Positions 13,880-16,680 of a stretch of DNA of 16,680 nucleotides are shown piece after piece. Every line of letters begins with the position of its first letter. Position 1 is the stretch's first letter. The DNA comes from an uncultured Bacilli bacterium. GTDB lineage: Bacteria; Bacillota_I; Bacilli_A; RF39; UBA660. The notes under the pieces are model-generated. The model did no database searches, was not told where the DNA came from, and worked only from the letters and a program-made list of their open reading frames with translations. The translations under genes were made by a program, and so were the position numbers. The stretch lies in the NCBI GenBank assembly GCA_949440065.1, contig CASRZP010000020.1:1-16680 (forward strand), given 5' to 3'.

Positions 13880-14137
13880 ATGGAAAACGAGAAAAAAATA
13901 CTAACCATAATTCATACCAATAATGAAAAACAAGAATATGAAATTTTAAAAACTTTCCACTGGTCAAAAACGGATAAGAATTATATCATCTACACCGATA
14001 ATACACTTGATGAAAATGGAAGCCTTAATATTTATGCCAAAACTTATCATACAGGTGATACTACTCATTTAGATGAAATAACAACAAATGAAGAATGGCA
14101 AAATGTAGAAAAACAATTAAAAAAATTAATGCGATAG
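13880..14137 (+). CDS. DUF1292-family small protein
   Basis: The protein is 85 residues and acidic-to-neutral, with alternating beta strands: KILTIIHTNNEKQEYEILKTFHW, then KNYIIYTDNTLDENGSLNIYAKTY, then an acidic helical end with NEEWQNVEKQLKKL. This is the pattern of DUF1292 (YrzB-like) proteins, including the conserved Y-(I/V)-(I/V)-YTD strand and terminal EW--VE----L. Function is unknown. It has an AGGAG ribosome binding site and a promoter with TACAAT as -10. The sequence AATGTTAC overlaps that box and is identical to the half-site at the small XRE promoter. It is 9 nt before the HExxH gene. Confidence 0.75.
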   Translation: MENEKKILTIIHTNNEKQEYEILKTFHWSKTDKNYIIYTDNTLDENGSLNIYAKTYHTGDTTHLDEITTNEEWQNVEKQLKKLMR

Positions 14138-14146
14138 GAGAAATTT

Positions 14147-15214
14147 ATGGATTATACTGTACTTAATCAATGTATTAACTATCTACAAACAGTAAGCTCA
14201 ACCATTGTAACCACGTATACAGCAAAAAGAGAACTTTCTTCCTTTCATTTACATAAAGAAAGTCATTCAGAAATTAAAGAAGTCATTCTTCCCCAAGAAG
14301 TAACCCCTACTTATTCAAAAATAGATATAGATACTTTATTAAAGAAAAAACTAGGTGAACATTTAGTAAAATTTGCTAATATAATGGAGCAAAGTTTTAA
14401 AAAGGAAGATTTATCTATTTTCTATCAAAATATTCACACATTAACGACTTATCCTAAAAAAATGACATTAAAAAAACAGCTTTTTTCTGTTTACACAGCT
14501 GCTTATTATGATTCAGGGAAAAACTCTATTACTGTTGATATAGATGAAATTGAAAACACCTTAAGTCATGAGTTATTACATATGGCTAGCTCTATTCTCC
14601 CAACAAAAGAAAGTAATGTCGAGTACTGTGGTTTTTCTCAAACTTTTCCTAATAAGTCTATTGCAGATGGTATCAATGAGGGATATACGGAAATATTAAA
14701 TAATCGCTACTTTTGCCATGATGAAGGCTTGGCCGATTCTTATCGTTACAACATGGACGTTGCTCTTAATTTAGAAAAAATTATCGGACAAGAAAAAATG
14801 GAAAGTTTATATTTACATGCTGATTTATTTGGTTTAGTGAAAGGGTTGAAAAAGTATGCCACGGAAGATGAGATAATGGAATTCATTGCCAGTAGTGATT
14901 ATTTGTATCATCATTTAGATGATGGCAAAATAAATAATAATAAAGATAGATTGATTAGGAAATGCTTGAAACAAGTAAACAAATTTTTAATTACTAGTTT
15001 TTCGCACAAAATGAATAAACTATCTAATGAAGGGAAAATTACTGTCGAAGAAGAAACAAAAAAAATTGCAGAGTTTATTTGTTATATCAAACCAAACGTG
15101 AAAAGTGAAAATAAAATTTACCAAGTCATGTCAGAAAAAGAGATAGATAGTCTATTAAATATTGTCTTTATTCCACCTATTTCTAATGAACAGTCGATAA
15201 AAAGAAGTATATAA
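14147..15214 (+). CDS. Putative zinc metalloprotease (HExxH), uncharacterised
   Basis: The protein is 355 residues with no signal peptide or membrane helix, so it is probably cytoplasmic. The zinc motif H141-E-L-L-H145 lies in LSHELLHMASS, and a downstream Glu candidate (E178 or E182) lies in DGINEGYTEIL, an arrangement typical of gluzincins. Before it, a beta strand (SITVDIDEIENTL) precedes the active-site helix. The rest is helical with no recognised domain. I cannot assign a MEROPS family. The gene follows the DUF1292 gene by 9 nt (ribosome binding site AGGAGA), so they form an operon ended by a strong terminator. Substrate is unknown; the conserved Asn-Glu-Gly segment argues for catalysis. 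Confidence 0.75.
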   Translation: MDYTVLNQCINYLQTVSSTIVTTYTAKRELSSFHLHKESHSEIKEVILPQEVTPTYSKIDIDTLLKKKLGEHLVKFANIMEQSFKKEDLSIFYQNIHTLTTYPKKMTLKKQLFSVYTAAYYDSGKNSITVDIDEIENTLSHELLHMASSILPTKESNVEYCGFSQTFPNKSIADGINEGYTEILNNRYFCHDEGLADSYRYNMDVALNLEKIIGQEKMESLYLHADLFGLVKGLKKYATEDEIMEFIASSDYLYHHLDDGKINNNKDRLIRKCLKQVNKFLITSFSHKMNKLSNEGKITVEEETKKIAEFICYIKPNVKSENKIYQVMSEKEIDSLLNIVFIPPISNEQSIKRSI

Positions 15215-15215
15215 A

Positions 15216-15249
15216 AACCTAATAGTGTTTTGCTATTAGGTTTTTTTTA
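15216..15249. terminator. Strong bidirectional intrinsic terminator
   Basis: AACCTAATAG (15216-15225) pairs perfectly with CTATTAGGTT (15233-15242) around a 7-nt loop, with T8 on the plus strand and T5 on the minus strand. It serves the convergent zinc protease and lipoprotein genes. Confidence 0.9.
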
Positions 15250-15792
15250 ATATTCGTATAAACCGTGAATCTTAGCACGATCTGTTTCACTAATGTTGTT
15301 CATTACCCATTTATCTTCATCTTTATGAAGTTTAATTTTTAAAGTATATTTTACTTTATCATTAGTACTGCCCATTTGTTTAATTTTATAATCCGTAAAC
15401 TTCTCATCATCCATTACTTTATCACTACCAAGGAACTCTTTAGGGTTTTCCTTAGCGTAATCCTCAGCTTCACTAATGGTTTTATAAAAGTCATATACTT
15501 CAATTTCTACTTCTACAGTAGCATCATCTCCATCAGTTGTTTCATCCTTAATTTTATAAGATAAGTTTTGGTATTGTTTTTTCATTAGCTTTTTGTATTC
15601 GCTACTTTGTTTGCTTGTCATCGTATCAGCAGTATCTACAATAGAATCTAATTGTTTCACTACTTCATTGTCTAGTGCTTGATATTTTCCTAAAAACTCT
15701 TCTACCCTTTTCGTTGGTGTATTCATCATATCTGTACACCCAGTAGTTAGTAGTAAAACAAGCATTAAAGTTCCTAAAATAATTTTTTTCAT
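15247..15792 (-). CDS. Lipoprotein of unknown function
   Basis: The frame can begin at TTG (15795) or ATG (15792). The AAGGAGG at 15812-15806 is 10 nt from TTG and 13 nt from ATG; I chose ATG by codon preference. The lipobox LTTGC puts the lipidated Cys at residue 19. The mature protein is acidic and lysine-rich. It begins with a helical segment (EEFLGKYQALDNEVVKQL), then a two-strand beta segment (ATVEVEIEVYDFY), a helix (SEAEDYAKENP) and a terminal KYTLKIKLHKDEDKWVMNNI strand. The layout resembles NTF2-like or DUF4878-type small lipoproteins, with a signal peptide then a cone-shaped alpha/beta domain. I cannot name a family with certainty. It is exposed outside the membrane. Confidence 0.75.
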   Translation of the reverse strand: MKKIILGTLMLVLLLTTGCTDMMNTPTKRVEEFLGKYQALDNEVVKQLDSIVDTADTMTSKQSSEYKKLMKKQYQNLSYKIKDETTDGDDATVEVEIEVYDFYKTISEAEDYAKENPKEFLGSDKVMDDEKFTDYKIKQMGSTNDKVKYTLKIKLHKDEDKWVMNNISETDRAKIHGLYEY

Positions 15793-15865
15793 CAATATTT
15801 AAATTCCTCCTTGCTAATAGTATTCAACAAAAAGGATAAATTTATACCTTTATAATTTTTATATG

Positions 15866-16680
15866 CTACTTGTTAATAACAACGACCGCATGAGCACCGT
15901 AGAACGTATACTTAGTAGTATGGTTGTCTATATATCCAATGTCGCTCACATACCAAACATCAGTGGAATATGACATATATGCATTCATTGTCCAATACCC
16001 TCAGTTTTTCCGTATTCTCCTCCTGTTTGATTCACCGTTCCTCCATAATTTGTTACACCACTCAAATAATTATACATCCATATGGGGCAACTTCTCTCAT
16101 CTTTAGTACATCCCAATGCTTGCGCTTCTTGCACAGTTATCATTCGTGCCTTTGCGGTTCTTTGTTTTAACGTATATTGATTTTTTGTGCAACTCACCTT
16201 ATTTGTATTATCGTAACTATATCCAGTATATGCATTATCCTTAAATATTGTGGTTCCTAAAGCGTATTCTTGGTCAAGGACATTACCCCATTCTGTTGTA
16301 GTATTTTCTAATGATGACAAAATTGTTATAGGACCTTTTGTATTATCATTAACATCTTTATACCAAGCTGTATCGTATACTGTATTTTCTCTTTGTTGTA
16401 ATGCTAGCGTATCTCCATTATCACTTACTACATGAAAGTATTTTTCTTCTGTATCGTTTACTTTATACTTGATAATAGTTCCAGTTGGATATGTTTCAGG
16501 TGCTTTTCTTAAACTCTCACAAGTATCCTCTTCTCCTGTTACACAAAATGTCGATGAACCCGCTTCTTGATTATAGATAAATACTTTTTGAATATTTAAA
16601 TTGGTTTTACTAACTGATTGTTCAACAGGTTCAGCCATTACATCTTGTTTAGCATACACATTAATTTTTACGCCATATTT
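15866..16680 (-). pseudogene. Large surface/pilin-like protein with a frameshift, partial at the right edge
   Basis: On the minus strand a frame open from the window edge (KINVYAKQDVMAEPV) stops at TGA (15985-15987) after EYGKTEGIGQ. In another frame, from TAT at 15997, the sequence YWTMNAYMSY continues through STDVWYVSDIGYI to YGAHAVVVINK and TAG (15866-15868). This C-terminus matches a surface-protein domain I know from gut Firmicutes, where KARMITVQEAQALGC, SCPIWMYNYL, GYWTM and YG-AVVV-K occur in order. The first two are before the break and the last two after it, so one base has been lost near 15998 (for example GGGG to GGG before TAT). The segment has Cys pairs (FCVTGEEDTC, GCTKDERSC). 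The family is often preceded by a type IV pilin-like N-terminus outside the window. Either the gene is dead or phase-variable, or the read is wrong. Confidence 0.75.

Noticed and set aside
15870..15882. Palindrome TTGTTAATAACAA resembling the flavin reductase repeat
   Set aside because: It lies in the last codons (VVINK and stop) of the surface protein gene; the AT-rich codons explain it, and one similar half-site is not evidence of a shared operator.
1..16680. CRISPR array, rRNA, insertion sequence or integrase
   Set aside because: I saw no regularly spaced repeats, rRNA signature, transposase or integrase motif in any frame.

Overview
The window looks like a chromosomal piece of a low-GC, Gram-positive-type bacterium, most likely an uncultured gut Bacilli/Erysipelotrichia/RF39-like lineage. 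The evidence is AT-rich intergenic DNA, strong AGGAGG/AAGGAG ribosome binding sites, lipoproteins with short lipoboxes, a DacF-type carboxypeptidase next to RluB, XRE regulators fused to DUF2975-like membrane domains, a DUF1292 protein, and a C-terminal YWTM...VVV-K surface-protein domain I associate with gut Firmicutes. All Trp codons I checked are TGG, so the standard code applies, yet no intact gene here ends in TGA.

Layout. 1-2430: end of a glycerol dehydrogenase gene (+), a membrane-anchored GH3/NagZ glycosidase (-), and a flavin reductase-rubredoxin fusion (+). 2455-4360: a regulatory patch made of a membrane-bound XRE-DUF2975 regulator translationally coupled to an 84-residue partner (-), a divergent small XRE regulator (+) with operator-like palindromes, and a 36-residue membrane peptide. 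4440-7450: an unrecognised soluble protein (+), then, reading leftward, a coiled-coil membrane protein, a BLIP-like lipoprotein and a DUF3592 membrane protein. 7453-9926: a gene-poor, decayed accessory island beside tRNA-Gly. It holds a degenerate tRNA-Gly-3'-end-like sequence, nested inverted repeats, a shattered AlbA_2 (Schlafen-type ATP-binding protein) relic, a frameshifted gene of unknown family coupled to a four-helix membrane protein, and a broken small membrane ORF. 9927-13670: tRNA-Gly(TCC), a UPF0316 protein (+), then (-) a PDDEXK/DUF1016 nuclease-like protein, DacF and RluB. 13880-15214: a DUF1292 protein and a HExxH putative zinc protease (+). 15247-16680: a lipoprotein and a large surface/pilin-like protein disrupted by a one-base deletion (-).

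How the parts relate. NagZ, DacF and the lipoproteins point to envelope and peptidoglycan turnover. The regulator patch has palindromes in its promoter regions, which suggests autoregulation. The best candidate for something undescribed is the island at 8223-9577: a soluble protein of about 286 residues (now frameshifted) followed one base later by a four-helix membrane protein. It sits among degraded accessory genes and ends at a tRNA gene, the usual setting of integrative elements and anti-phage loci. I could not assign either protein to a named family, so a defence role is inference from layout only.
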